64,000 nucleotides of DNA, from NCBI RefSeq assembly GCF_046569695.1, contig NZ_JBKHUI010000001.1, positions 1 through 64,000 of the forward strand, read 5' to 3'. Of this stretch, positions 43,359 to 52,736 are shown piece by piece. The notes beneath the pieces are model-generated. The model was not told the origin of the DNA and made no database searches. It saw only the letters and a list, made by a program, of their open reading frames with translations. This DNA is from Kluyvera sp046569695. Lineage in GTDB: Bacteria; Pseudomonadota; Gammaproteobacteria; Enterobacterales; Enterobacteriaceae. Both the position numbers and the translations under genes were made by a program. Positions within the stretch are counted from its first letter, which is position 1. The number at the start of each line of letters is the position of its first letter.

Positions 43359-44765
43359 ATGAACTTTATTAACGATCGTTTTATGATCGAGAGTGATGTT
43401 GGGGTTCGGTTATATAAAGATGTAGCCGCTCAACTACCGATTATCGATTATCACTGTCACCTCGATGCAAAAGAAATCTACGAAAATAAAAACTTCGATA
43501 ATATCACGCAACTGTGGCTGGCAGGAGACCACTATAAATGGCGTGCAATGCGTGCAAACGGTATTTCAGAACGCTATATTACCGGCGATGCAACGGCGGA
43601 AGAGAAATTTAAAGCCTGGGCTGAAACAGTGGAGGCCTCATTTGGTAATCCGCTATATCACTGGACTCACCTGGAACTGAATAAATATTTCGGCTGCAAT
43701 GACATGTTGAGCAGTGAAAACTGGCAGCAGATTATGCAGCATTGTGATCAGCAAATTACCACTGATGATTTTAAACCACGCCGCTTAATCGCACGCTCTA
43801 ATGTGGCCGTCATTTGTACCACCGACGCGCCATTAGACTCTTTGGAATACCATCGCCTGTTACAACAGGACACCACCTTTACAACCCAGGTGCTGCCGAC
43901 GTTCCGCCCGGACGATCTGTTCACCGACAACGCGCAGGATTTCGCTGCGTTCACCGCTAAGCTCGCGCAGATGACCGGGCGAGACATTCACGGTTTTGAC
44001 GATTTTGCAGCAGCGCTAGCGCTGCGAATCGATCACTTCCATGAAACAGGCTGCCGTATCTCGGATCATGGCCCGGTTACCGTGGAGTATCAGCCAGCCG
44101 ATGCTGCCTGCATCAATGATCTGTTCAACCAGAAACGTCGCGGCGAAGCGTTGAACGAGTATGAAACAGCGCAACTCAATAGTGCGATGTTTGTCATGCT
44201 GGCCCGTGAGTACAAAAAGCGCGGTTGGGCAATGCAAATCCACTTTGGTGCCATCCGCAGTAATAACACCCGGATGTTCCAAAAATTAGGGATTAATACT
44301 GGCTTTGACTCCATTGCCGATCAAACCCATCTGGCGGTGGGACTGAATCGTCTGCTAGACGCCATGGCGTTGAATGGTGGCCTGCCGAAAACCATTCTCT
44401 ATAACCTGAACGCCAGCTACAACGACGTAGTGGCGACGACCATCGCTAACTTCCAGTCCGGTGAAGACGGCGTGAAATCGCCGATACAGTTTGGATCTGG
44501 TTGGTGGTTTAACGATACCCGTCGCGGCATGGAGAACCAACTTAATAGCCTCGCTGACCAGGGATTATTAATGCACTTTGTCGGCATGCTGACGGATTCC
44601 CGCAGTCTTGTTTCCTACACCCGTCATGATTATTTCCGTCGAATTCTTTGCAACTTAATTGGAGGTTGGGTTGACCGCGGCGAGGTACCTGACAACCACA
44701 GGATCTTATCGCAGATGGTTAGAAATATTTGTCACGATAACGCCGTTAATTATTTCAAATTTTAA
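43359..44765 (+). CDS. uxaC: Uronate isomerase UxaC
   Basis: A 468-residue metal-dependent amidohydrolase-fold isomerase that converts D-glucuronate to D-fructuronate (and galacturonate to tagaturonate). The family motifs DYHCHLDAKEI, GDHYKWRAMR, HWTHLEL, FGSGWWFND and FVGMLTDSRS are intact. It diverges noticeably from E. coli UxaC (470 residues), so it is probably a second, locus-specific copy. AAGGA precedes the ATG. It lies between ydfJ and the GPH symporter; K-12 has nothing like it in the rsp locus. Confidence 0.93.
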   Translation: MNFINDRFMIESDVGVRLYKDVAAQLPIIDYHCHLDAKEIYENKNFDNITQLWLAGDHYKWRAMRANGISERYITGDATAEEKFKAWAETVEASFGNPLYHWTHLELNKYFGCNDMLSSENWQQIMQHCDQQITTDDFKPRRLIARSNVAVICTTDAPLDSLEYHRLLQQDTTFTTQVLPTFRPDDLFTDNAQDFAAFTAKLAQMTGRDIHGFDDFAAALALRIDHFHETGCRISDHGPVTVEYQPADAACINDLFNQKRRGEALNEYETAQLNSAMFVMLAREYKKRGWAMQIHFGAIRSNNTRMFQKLGINTGFDSIADQTHLAVGLNRLLDAMALNGGLPKTILYNLNASYNDVVATTIANFQSGEDGVKSPIQFGSGWWFNDTRRGMENQLNSLADQGLLMHFVGMLTDSRSLVSYTRHDYFRRILCNLIGGWVDRGEVPDNHRILSQMVRNICHDNAVNYFKF

Positions 44766-44790
44766 ATCCTTCCTTGCATGAGGGTAGAAC

Positions 44791-46332
44791 ATGTCTCGTA
44801 CTAATAGAAAAATAACAATTCCAGTCAGTATTGGCTATGGCTTAACGGATATTATGGGCGGCGGGGCATTTACCGTCATCGGTGCCTGGCTGCTATTCTT
44901 TTACACAACGTTCGTCGGCTTATCTCCGGTTGAAGCTGCCTCCATCGTGGCGATCGCCCGTATTGTTGATGCGATTGTCAGCCTGTTTATGGGCAGCTTT
45001 ACTGACCATTTCTATAAAAATTCATTAGGTAAACGATTTGGCCGTCGCCGCTTCTTCTTATTACTCGGCGCGCCATTAATGCTGGTATATATCCTGTTAT
45101 GGATAACCGGGATGAGTTTTTGGTTCTATCTGGCTGTTTATCTGGCCTTTGAAATTATCGCGGCGATGGTATTGATCCCATGGGAAACGTTGCCATCTGA
45201 AATGACCAAAGACTTTAATTCCAGAACCAAACTCTCTACCTGTCGTATGTTCCTGTCGGCATCCGGTACGTTCCTGGCGACCTTTATTCCGGGACTGCTG
45301 ATCAGTCACTTTGGCGAGCACGATCCGCATGCTTACTTTATCAATGGTGTGGTGTTTGCGATTCTGTTTATGTTCTGCGTCTTCATCTCCTGGAAAGTGA
45401 CCTGGGAGCGCGACCTGACGCCGGAAATGCAAGCAGAACTGGAAAGTCACCGTCAGCCAACCTCCTTTATCGACAAGGTGATCGCGACGGGCAAGCTGTT
45501 TAAAGAATACTACTCAACGCTGAAAGTGCGGGCATTCAGAAAGCATCTGGCTATCTATCTGTTCTCTTTCACTGCAAAAGATGTCTATAACACCGTATTC
45601 GTCTTTTTCTGCGTGTACTGCCTGAACGTCTCGTCTTCGCTGTCAGGTACGCTGCTGTCGATGAGTATTGTGGGCCTGCCAGTAACGCTGTTGGCCGGGG
45701 TGGCGATCATCAAATATGGTCCATCACGCCTGTATGTTTTTGCTTATACCCTGATGATGCTGTGCCTGGTAGGGCTTTTCATGGTTTACCAATTCCCACC
45801 GGACAATAAAGTGACCATCCTGGTCGTGCTGGCTGCGGTGTATCAAGTAGGCCGTTGTGTTCTGGAGTTTACACCGTGGAACGTTTTCCCCTTCATTCCG
45901 GATATCGACGAGATGATCACCCGTCAGCGTCGTGAAGGGCTGTTTGCTGCGGTGATGACCTTCTCCCGTAAAACGACCGTGGCTATCGCGACGTTTGTGG
46001 TGGGCGTGATGTTGCAAGAGGGCGGTTTTGTGAAGGGCAGCCTGGTACAGCCTGAAAGTGCCGTGAATACGATTGCAGTGCTGTTGTTTGCCGGTACGGC
46101 GGGTCTGCTGCTGATTGCTTTGTGGCAGGCGGTGACGTTCCACCTGAATAAACGCACGCACAAAATCTTTGTCGATGAAGTTGAGCGCTTGAAAGCGAAG
46201 GGTTCAAAGCGCGATGTTACGCCTGAGACGCGCAAGATTGTCGAAGACCTGACGGGCTACTCTTATGACGACCTGTGGAACGAACCGCAGCCGGCTGAGG
46301 GGCATCTGAAGCACACGGCGCCAGTCAATTAA
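44791..46332 (+). CDS. GPH-family sugar/glucuronide:cation symporter
   Basis: A 513-residue, 12-helix carrier of the glycoside-pentoside-hexuronide family: GYGLTDIMGGGAFTVIGAWLLFFYT at the start, RIVDAIVSLFMGSFTD and GKRFGRRRFFLLLGAPLM. The C-terminal tail (about 460-513) is hydrophilic. Relatives include UidB (glucuronides) and YicJ/XynP-type xyloside carriers. It starts 25 nt after uxaC, so import of a glucuronide or glucuronate feeding UxaC is the natural inference. No beta-glucuronidase is nearby in this strand block. Confidence 0.85.
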   Translation: MSRTNRKITIPVSIGYGLTDIMGGGAFTVIGAWLLFFYTTFVGLSPVEAASIVAIARIVDAIVSLFMGSFTDHFYKNSLGKRFGRRRFFLLLGAPLMLVYILLWITGMSFWFYLAVYLAFEIIAAMVLIPWETLPSEMTKDFNSRTKLSTCRMFLSASGTFLATFIPGLLISHFGEHDPHAYFINGVVFAILFMFCVFISWKVTWERDLTPEMQAELESHRQPTSFIDKVIATGKLFKEYYSTLKVRAFRKHLAIYLFSFTAKDVYNTVFVFFCVYCLNVSSSLSGTLLSMSIVGLPVTLLAGVAIIKYGPSRLYVFAYTLMMLCLVGLFMVYQFPPDNKVTILVVLAAVYQVGRCVLEFTPWNVFPFIPDIDEMITRQRREGLFAAVMTFSRKTTVAIATFVVGVMLQEGGFVKGSLVQPESAVNTIAVLLFAGTAGLLLIALWQAVTFHLNKRTHKIFVDEVERLKAKGSKRDVTPETRKIVEDLTGYSYDDLWNEPQPAEGHLKHTAPVN

Positions 46333-46344
46333 TGTTTCTATGAT

Positions 46345-46378
46345 AACCCTGACGACTGCGTTGCGGCTTGTCAGGGTT
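46345..46378 (+). terminator. Hairpin after the GPH symporter gene
   Basis: AACCCTGAC (46345-46353) and GTCAGGGTT (46370-46378) pair around a 16-nt loop, without a T run. Possible weak terminator. Confidence 0.4.
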
Positions 46379-46458
46379 GTCACACAACTTAAAAACCATG
46401 TCATACCAATAGCCAATATATTAACGCAAATCAAAATCTCGTGTGATGGTCTCGTTAA

Positions 46459-46472
46459 ACTAGTATGGCAAT
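46459..46472. promoter_or_regulatory. Candidate RspR operator upstream of ydfI
   Basis: ACTAGTATGGCAAT, 28 nt before the ydfI start, resembles ACTTGTATGGTAGT upstream of rspA (11 of 14 bases). The position, just before the gene, suits repression. No such motif was found before uxaC or ydfJ. Confidence 0.45.
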
Positions 46473-46499
46473 CAACATTCTCTACAGCGAGTCAAAAAG

Positions 46500-47957
46500 A
46501 TGCAGAATAAGCTATTAACCGCTAAGGCAACTCTCCCAAGCTACGATCGCAGCAAACTGGTGCCGCGCATTGTACATCTCGGTTTTGGTGCGTTTCACCG
46601 CGCCCATCAGGCTGTCTATGCTGATATCCTTGCCGCAGAACACGGCAGCGATTGGGGTTATACCGAAGTTAACCTGATCGGCGGTGAGCAGCAGATTGCC
46701 GACCTGAACAATCAGGACAATTTATACACCGTGGCGGAAATGTCCGCGGATGCATGGACTGCCCGCGTGGTGGGCGTCGTTAAAGAAGCGCTGCACGCGC
46801 AGGTTGATGGCCTGGAAACCGTTCTGGCGAAGATGTGCGAACCACAGGTCGCTATCGTTTCCCTGACCATCACCGAGAAGGGCTACTGCCACTCTCCGGC
46901 CACCGGCCAATTGATGCTCGATCACCCATTTATTGTGGCTGACCTGCAGAACCCACATCAGCCAAAATCTGCGCCGGGCGTTATCGTTGAAGCGCTGGCT
47001 CGCCGTAAAGCCGCTGGCCTGCCGCCATTTAGCGTGATGTCCTGCGACAACATGCCGGAAAACGGTCATGTGATGCGTAATGTGGTATGTGCCTTTGCAC
47101 GTGCGGTAGATGCGGGTCTGGCTGATTGGATCGAATCTCATGTGACATTCCCATCCACCATGGTTGACCGTATCGTTCCTGCCGTTACGCCAGAAACGCT
47201 GGATAAAATCGAACAGCTGACCGGCGTTCGCGATCCAGCGGGTGTTGCCTGTGAGCCGTTCCGTCAGTGGGTTATCGAAGATAACTTCGTCGCTGGCCGT
47301 CCGGAATGGGAAAACGCGGGCGCTGAACTGGTCAGCGACGTCATCCCGTTTGAAGAGATGAAACTGCGCATGCTGAACGGCAGCCACTCCTTCCTGGCCT
47401 ATCTGGGCTATCTGGCAGGCTATCAGCACATCAACGATTGCATGGGTGATGATAACTACCGCCGCGCAGCGCATGCGTTGATGCTCAAAGAGCAGGCTCC
47501 AACCCTGAAAGTGCAAAACGTCGATCTGGCGCGCTATGCCGATCTGCTGATTGAGCGTTACACCAACCCGGCGCTGCGTCACCGTACCTGGCAGATCTCC
47601 ATGGACGGTAGCCAGAAACTGCCTCAGCGTATGCTCGATTCTGTACGCTGGCATCTGGCTGATAACAGCAGCTTTACACTGCTGGCACTGGGTGTTGCAG
47701 GCTGGATGCGCTACGTAGGCGGCGTGGATGAGCAGGGCAACGCGATTGAAGTTTGCGATCCGCTGCTGCCGGTTATCCAGGGCGTGGTACAGCAGAGTGA
47801 AGAGGGTGAAGCTCGCGTGAAAGCGCTGCTGGGTATTGAAGCTATCTTCGGTAAAGACCTGCCTAAGGAAGCGAAATTCGTTGAGCAGGTGACGGCAGCC
47901 TATCTGTCACTGCTGAGCAAAGGTGCAAAAGCGACCGTTGCTGAATTTGCTGCCTGA
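46500..47957 (+). CDS. ydfI: YdfI, mannitol-dehydrogenase-family fructuronate/mannonate oxidoreductase
   Basis: A 485-residue polyol dehydrogenase-family protein (IVHLGFGAFHRAHQAVYAD, FVAGRPEWENAGAELVSDV, KLRMLNGSHSFLAYLGYL). The Lys and Asn/His motif KLRMLNGSH is the family catalytic region. UxuB-type relatives reduce D-fructuronate to D-mannonate with NADH; E. coli YdfI was assigned such a role. It would connect UxaC to RspA. A strong terminator follows. In K-12 it lies beside ydfJ; here uxaC and the GPH carrier are between the two genes. Confidence 0.9.
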   Translation: MQNKLLTAKATLPSYDRSKLVPRIVHLGFGAFHRAHQAVYADILAAEHGSDWGYTEVNLIGGEQQIADLNNQDNLYTVAEMSADAWTARVVGVVKEALHAQVDGLETVLAKMCEPQVAIVSLTITEKGYCHSPATGQLMLDHPFIVADLQNPHQPKSAPGVIVEALARRKAAGLPPFSVMSCDNMPENGHVMRNVVCAFARAVDAGLADWIESHVTFPSTMVDRIVPAVTPETLDKIEQLTGVRDPAGVACEPFRQWVIEDNFVAGRPEWENAGAELVSDVIPFEEMKLRMLNGSHSFLAYLGYLAGYQHINDCMGDDNYRRAAHALMLKEQAPTLKVQNVDLARYADLLIERYTNPALRHRTWQISMDGSQKLPQRMLDSVRWHLADNSSFTLLALGVAGWMRYVGGVDEQGNAIEVCDPLLPVIQGVVQQSEEGEARVKALLGIEAIFGKDLPKEAKFVEQVTAAYLSLLSKGAKATVAEFAA

Positions 47958-47976
47958 TTTCGTTGTATGACCATTA

Positions 47977-48005
47977 ATGCCGCCGCTACTGGCGGCATTT
48001 TCTTT
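47977..48005 (+). terminator. Rho-independent terminator after ydfI
   Basis: AATGCCGCC and GGCGGCATT pair around GCTACT... with a T-rich tail after 47998. Ends the uronate operon. Confidence 0.8.
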
Positions 48006-48178
48006 TATATCTGCCGTCATTACACTTCTTTAAAGTAATTCAAGCCCCTTGAAATAATGGACGATTATTTGCACGCCGCAACTATCATTTTGGTGAATTA
48101 ATGCTATCGGCATAGTCACAAATATGTCATGGTTATAGCGAAAGAATAATGGACACTGTGAAATAAGGAGCTCGGGCT

Positions 48179-48607
48179 ATGTACAAAAAAATTCTGATGC
48201 CTGTAGATATTTTTGAAATGGACTTAAGTGATAAAGCGATTCGCCATGCCGTTTTTCTGGCCGGTGAGACGGGTGAAATTACGCTATTAAATGTATTACC
48301 TAACAGCAATCGCTCTATTTTACGCGGCTTCGCGGCGGATATTAAAAAATTTGAAGATTTCATGCAGGCAGAGTCGGTCAAGAAAATGAAAAACCTGCAG
48401 CGCCTCTTTGATATGCCTGCCGAGCGGCTGCATACCGACGTCCGCTTTGGCAATATCCGCGATGAAGTGATCGCGCTGAGCAAGAGCGGGGAGTACGATG
48501 CGATAGTCATTGGCTCACGCCAGCGAGGGATGACCACGCACCTTCTGGGGTCGAACGCCGAATCTATTCTGCGTTACGCCAATATTCCGACAATGGTCAT
48601 TCGATAA
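48179..48607 (+). CDS. Universal stress protein family
   Basis: A 142-residue UspA-superfamily protein: KKILMPVDI at the start and the ATP-binding motif GSRQRGMTTHLLGSN(A)ESILRYA near the C-terminus, close to the UspF/UspG pattern. Small Usp proteins accumulate under stress and bind ATP. It has AAGGAG upstream and lies where K-12 has ydfZ, between ydfI and rspR. Its link to uronate metabolism is unclear. Confidence 0.8.
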   Translation: MYKKILMPVDIFEMDLSDKAIRHAVFLAGETGEITLLNVLPNSNRSILRGFAADIKKFEDFMQAESVKKMKNLQRLFDMPAERLHTDVRFGNIRDEVIALSKSGEYDAIVIGSRQRGMTTHLLGSNAESILRYANIPTMVIR

Positions 48608-48645
48608 AAATAAGGCCTTCAGTAATGAAGGCCTTATTTCTTATT
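48606..48645. terminator. Bidirectional terminator between usp and rspR
   Basis: AATAAGGCCTTCA and TGAAGGCCTTATT (48626-48638) form a perfect stem between convergent genes, with A/T runs on both sides. Confidence 0.85.
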
Positions 48646-49327
48646 CTTCGCTAAACCAGTCGCTGTTTTCCTGACGAATTAACAACACTGATTCACCAAT
48701 TTCCTGCAGGTGCAGGGTCATCGCTTTTTCTACCGCATCCGCATCGCGTTTTTCCAGCGAAGCGAATATTTCATGGTGCTGCTTTAATAACATCTCCGGT
48801 GAGGAGACATGATCAAGGCTCATATAACGCACGCGGTCGATAGCGGCTTTTATATTCTCGATAGTATCCCAGGCTAACTGGCAATCTGCAATATTTGACA
48901 GCAGCTGGTGGAATTCGTCGTCGAGCAGGAAGAAATCGTTCAGCTGCTGGCGGTCGATGGCAATACGCTGCTGGTGCAGGTTTTGCTCAAGCTGATAGCT
49001 TTGTGCATCGGTGATCATCGTGGCTGCGCGTCTTGCCACCGCACATTCAATAGCCTGACGAACGAAACACCCATTACGCACCTGGGAAAGTGAAATCTTG
49101 TTTACGTAACTGCCGCGCTGCGGGCGAATCTGGATCAGACCGTTCTCAGCGAGTTTGATAAACGCTTCACGCACCGGCTGGCGAGAAACGTCAAACCGCA
49201 GCGACACCTCTTTTTCCGAAAGCGGGGTGCCTGGCGGAATAAGACAGTGCACGATATCGCGACGCAGGATGCGATAAATTTGCTGGTTGACGGGTTGTGT
49301 TGGGTTCAGTTGGGTTTCGGCGGCCAT
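48641..49327 (-). CDS. rspR: GntR/FadR-family regulator RspR (YdfH)
   Basis: A 228-residue regulator: N-terminal winged helix (about 12-75, PLSEKEVSLRFDVSRQPVREAFIKL) and a C-terminal FCD effector domain (about 90-215) with metal-binding His/Asp residues. It matches E. coli RspR (YdfH), a repressor of rspAB whose effector is thought to be a sugar acid. Here its likely targets are rspAB-ydfJ and the uronate genes. Convergent with the Usp gene. Confidence 0.92.
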   Translation of the reverse strand: MAAETQLNPTQPVNQQIYRILRRDIVHCLIPPGTPLSEKEVSLRFDVSRQPVREAFIKLAENGLIQIRPQRGSYVNKISLSQVRNGCFVRQAIECAVARRAATMITDAQSYQLEQNLHQQRIAIDRQQLNDFFLLDDEFHQLLSNIADCQLAWDTIENIKAAIDRVRYMSLDHVSSPEMLLKQHHEIFASLEKRDADAVEKAMTLHLQEIGESVLLIRQENSDWFSEE

Positions 49328-49419
49328 TGAGTCGTTCTTATCAGCTGATTAAGCTGCTATTTTACGCTTTTTTTGCCGCCGAGCCCAGACCCGACCGGGG
49401 GTCGGGTTGAGTTTAAATG

Positions 49420-50169
49420 CTAACTTTGGCGATGAACGCTCAGGCCAGCATAGGTCTGGCTGACCGGCATCATCTCGACGGTGTTAATATTGACGTGTTT
49501 TGGCAACGTCGCCACCCACCATACTGCTTCGGTCACGTCTTCTGGCGTTAGCGCGTTGGCATTTTCGTAGGTTTTACCGGCTTTGCTGTCGTCACCTTTA
49601 AAGCGCACGTTGGAGAACTCCGTGCCACCTACCAGACCTGGTTCGATATCGGTTACGCGAACGGCGGTGCCGTGCAGATCGGTACGCAGGTTCAGGCTGA
49701 ACTGACGCACGAACGCTTTGGTCGCGCCGTAAACGTTGCCTCCCGCATATGGCCAGCTACCGGCGGTGGAGCCGATATTAATTACGTGCCCGCGATTGCG
49801 CTCTACCATGCCCGGCAGTACCGCACGAGTCATATACACCAGACCTTTGTTGTTGGTGTCAATCATGTCTTCCCAATCTTCAACGCTTGCGCGGTGAGCC
49901 GGTTCCAGCCCCAGCGCCAGCCCGGCGTTGTTGACCAGAATATCGATGTCACGCCATTCAGCGGGCAGATTGGCAATAGTCTCTTCAATTGCCGCACGGT
50001 TACGCACGTCCAGCTGAACGGTCAGAATGCTGTCGCCTAACTCATCTTTCAGCGCTTTTAAACGCTCATTGCGACGGCCAGTGGCAATGACTTTGTGCCC
50101 GTTGGCAATAAAACGGCGCGTAATGCTTTCGCCAAAACCTGCCGTTGCTCCGGTTACCAGTACGATCAT
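49420..50169 (-). CDS. ydfG: YdfG, 3-hydroxy acid dehydrogenase (SDR family)
   Basis: A 249-residue short-chain dehydrogenase with GATAGFGE (NADP-binding), NNAG, catalytic Ser in NIGSTAGSWPYAGGNVYGATK and the Tyr-Lys pair (YGATK). E. coli YdfG oxidises L-allo-threonine, serine and 3-hydroxypropionate and also reduces malonic semialdehyde (RutE/RutG-pathway). It lies next to rspR with the same orientation, as in K-12. Confidence 0.92.
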   Translation of the reverse strand: MIVLVTGATAGFGESITRRFIANGHKVIATGRRNERLKALKDELGDSILTVQLDVRNRAAIEETIANLPAEWRDIDILVNNAGLALGLEPAHRASVEDWEDMIDTNNKGLVYMTRAVLPGMVERNRGHVINIGSTAGSWPYAGGNVYGATKAFVRQFSLNLRTDLHGTAVRVTDIEPGLVGGTEFSNVRFKGDDSKAGKTYENANALTPEDVTEAVWWVATLPKHVNINTVEMMPVSQTYAGLSVHRQS

Positions 50170-50393
50170 CTCTCTGTTCCTTCAACGCTTAAGTGTTGTA
50201 TTACGATAGCAGAACACCCGGTTTTCAATCATCTGTTTTGTAATGAGATTTTTTCTTTCTGCAAAATGTCAGCAAAAAACACAACGTTATCAGTCTGCCA
50301 TTAGCATCGCGCCGGTTAGGCGTAATAGATGAATGATGGGTTGATTAAGAAATAACCTATACTATTTATAACGGCGTTCGCTGGAGGCTCAAC

Positions 50394-50474
50394 ATGTACA
50401 CTCCAATGGTTGCAGTCATGTTCGTCTTACTGGTAGCTCAGGCGCTTATTGAGATCGGTTTTTTGAAACAATAA
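50394..50474 (+). CDS. Small membrane peptide (26 residues) upstream of dcp
   Basis: A very short frame with an excellent ribosome site (GGAGG, 6 nt before ATG): MYTPMVAVMFVLLVAQALIEIGFLKQ, one hydrophobic helix with a single Glu and a Lys end. It lies alone in the gap between divergent ydfG and dcp. I do not recognise a name. It may be an independent small protein or an upstream peptide controlling dcp. Too short for the usual gene callers. Confidence 0.55.
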   Translation: MYTPMVAVMFVLLVAQALIEIGFLKQ

Positions 50475-50690
50475 GCTAGTTTCAGCAATAAACGGCTGAT
50501 AGCGATACGGTTGCATCTCTCTCAGGCGCACTCACCACTATGCTTCCTGCCTCTGGGAGCGGCAGATATCTGTGCCACTTTTATCGAGCTAACGCCATCC
50601 CTCAAAGAAAAAACGCTCCTGCCGGGTAAAACCATTGCGGTCTATCAAGAGCTTGCTACTCTGGAACCCTGTTATTTTCAGGAATCCAGG

Positions 50691-52736
50691 ATGTCGGCCA
50701 TGAATCCATTTTTTGCCAGCAGTACGTTACCTTACCAGGCACCGCCTTTTGATGCGATTAACGATAGCCACTATCGTCCGGCCTTTGACGAAGCGCTAAA
50801 GCGCAAGCGTCAGGAGATTGCCGACATTGCCAATAACCCGTCTCCGGCAACCTTCGATAACACCTTTGTGGCGCTGGAAAAAAGCGGGGAGATGCTTTCT
50901 CGGGTCAACGCCGTTTTCTTTGCCATGGCCGCCTCCCACAGCAACGATACCATCCAGCAACTGGACGAAGCGTTCTCCGCTGAATTGGCTGGGCTTGCCA
51001 ACGATATTTACCTCAATGATGCGCTGTTTAGCCGTATTGAATACGTGTGGCAGCAGCGCGATGCGCTCGATCTGGATGCGGAGTCCCGTCGCCTGGTTGA
51101 GGTCATCTATCAGCGTTTCATTCAGGCTGGAGCAAGGCTGGGGGATGCGGAAAAAGCGGAGCTGAAAACCCTCAATACCGAAGCGGCAACCCTGAGCAGC
51201 CAGTTTCACCAGTGTCTGCTGGGCGCGGCAAAAAGCGGCGGGCTGGTGGTAGAGAGCGTGGAGGAACTCGCGGGGTTCAGCGCAGATGAAATTGCCGTTG
51301 CCGCTGCAGCGGCGAACGATCGCGGTCTGGCGGGCCGCTGGCTTATCCCGCTGGTGAACACCACCCAGCAACCGGCATTGGCTCAGCTTCGTCAACGCAA
51401 AACCCGGGAAAAACTGTATAAAGCCGCCTGGGCCCGCAACCAGATGGGCGATGCTAACGACACGCGGGAGAAACTGCTAAAGCTGGTGGCGATCCGCGCG
51501 CGTCAGGCTGCGCTGCTGGGCTATAGCGACTATGCCAGCTGGAGTATGGCCGATCAAATGGCGAAAACGCCGAAAGCGGCTTTCGATTTTATGCGCGAGA
51601 TTACCCCGGCGGCGCGGGCGCGGGCGGAAAGCGAACTGGCAGATATTCAGACGCTTATCGATAACGGCTCAGCCTCATTTACCGCCGAAGCATGGGACTG
51701 GCTGTTCTATTCTGAGCAGGTACGTCGTGAAAAATATGCTATCGATGAAGCGCAGATTAAACCGTGGTTCGCCCTCGAGCGCGTGTTGGTTGACGGCGTT
51801 TTCTGGTCTGCCAGCCAGCTGTTTGGAATAACGTTTATTGAACGTTTCGACCTGCCGGTTTATCACCCTGACGTGCGCGTCTGGGAAATCTTTGATGCCA
51901 ACGGAGAGGGAATGGCGCTGTTTTACGGTGATATCTTCGCCCGCGACAGCAAAAGCGGCGGGGCGTGGATGGACAACTTTGTGCCGCAATCTACCCTGAA
52001 CGGTACGCGTCCGGTTATCTATAACGTCTGTAATTACCAGAAACCGGCCGCCGGAAAAAGCGCGCTTATCTCCTGGGATGATGTGATTACCCTGTTCCAC
52101 GAATTTGGTCACGCGCTGCACGGGCTGTTTGCCAGCCAACGCTACGTCACGCTGTCGGGGACCAATACGCCGCGCGATTTTGTCGAGTTCCCGTCGCAGA
52201 TCAACGAACACTGGGCCAGCCATCCTGACGTCTTCGCCCACTATGCGCTTCATCATGAAACCGGTGAGCCGATGCCGGAAGCCCTACGCGAGAGCCTGTT
52301 CCGCGCAGCCAACTTCAACAAAGGTTATGACATGACCGAGTTGCTGAGCGCCGCGCTGCTGGATATGAACTGGCACAGCCTGAGCGCTGAGTCGCTGCCG
52401 CAGGACGTTGAACAGTTTGAAACGGCGACGCTGGCGCTGGAAAACCTGGATCTCTGTGCCGTGCCCCCTCGTTATCGCAGCAGCTATTTCTCGCATATTT
52501 TCGGCGGGGGCTATGCGGCCGGGTACTACGCCTATCTATGGACTCAAATGCTGGCGGATGATGGTTATCAATGGTTTGTTGAGCAGGGCGGTTTGAATAG
52601 GGAAAACGGTCAGCGTTTCCGCGAGGCTATTTTGTCGCGCGGTAACAGCAGCGATTTAGAACAACTTTATCGCGACTGGCGAGGCCACGATCCGCTTATT
52701 ACCCCAATGTTGAAAAACCGAGGGCTGAGTGAATAA
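50691..52736 (+). CDS. dcp: Peptidyl-dipeptidase Dcp
   Basis: A 681-residue M3-family zinc metallopeptidase that removes C-terminal dipeptides. The zinc motif HEFGH (about residue 469, in DDVITLFHEFGHALHGLF) and downstream EFPSQINEHW (third ligand Glu) are intact. It follows E. coli Dcp (681 residues) along the length. ATG 50691, preceded by AGGA, is chosen; the open frame extends to 50511 but the upstream part does not look like protein and E. coli Dcp starts at this point. Confidence 0.93.
   Translation: MSAMNPFFASSTLPYQAPPFDAINDSHYRPAFDEALKRKRQEIADIANNPSPATFDNTFVALEKSGEMLSRVNAVFFAMAASHSNDTIQQLDEAFSAELAGLANDIYLNDALFSRIEYVWQQRDALDLDAESRRLVEVIYQRFIQAGARLGDAEKAELKTLNTEAATLSSQFHQCLLGAAKSGGLVVESVEELAGFSADEIAVAAAAANDRGLAGRWLIPLVNTTQQPALAQLRQRKTREKLYKAAWARNQMGDANDTREKLLKLVAIRARQAALLGYSDYASWSMADQMAKTPKAAFDFMREITPAARARAESELADIQTLIDNGSASFTAEAWDWLFYSEQVRREKYAIDEAQIKPWFALERVLVDGVFWSASQLFGITFIERFDLPVYHPDVRVWEIFDANGEGMALFYGDIFARDSKSGGAWMDNFVPQSTLNGTRPVIYNVCNYQKPAAGKSALISWDDVITLFHEFGHALHGLFASQRYVTLSGTNTPRDFVEFPSQINEHWASHPDVFAHYALHHETGEPMPEALRESLFRAANFNKGYDMTELLSAALLDMNWHSLSAESLPQDVEQFETATLALENLDLCAVPPRYRSSYFSHIFGGGYAAGYYAYLWTQMLADDGYQWFVEQGGLNRENGQRFREAILSRGNSSDLEQLYRDWRGHDPLITPMLKNRGLSE

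Noticed and set aside
46722..47654. 310-codon minus-strand frame inside ydfI
   Set aside because: Antisense to a conserved enzyme; protein is Gln/His/Arg-rich as expected for a mirror frame.
50511..50690. Longer N-terminus of dcp from ATG 50511
   Set aside because: The added 60 residues lack family similarity and a ribosome site; the AGGA-preceded ATG at 50691 fits E. coli Dcp.
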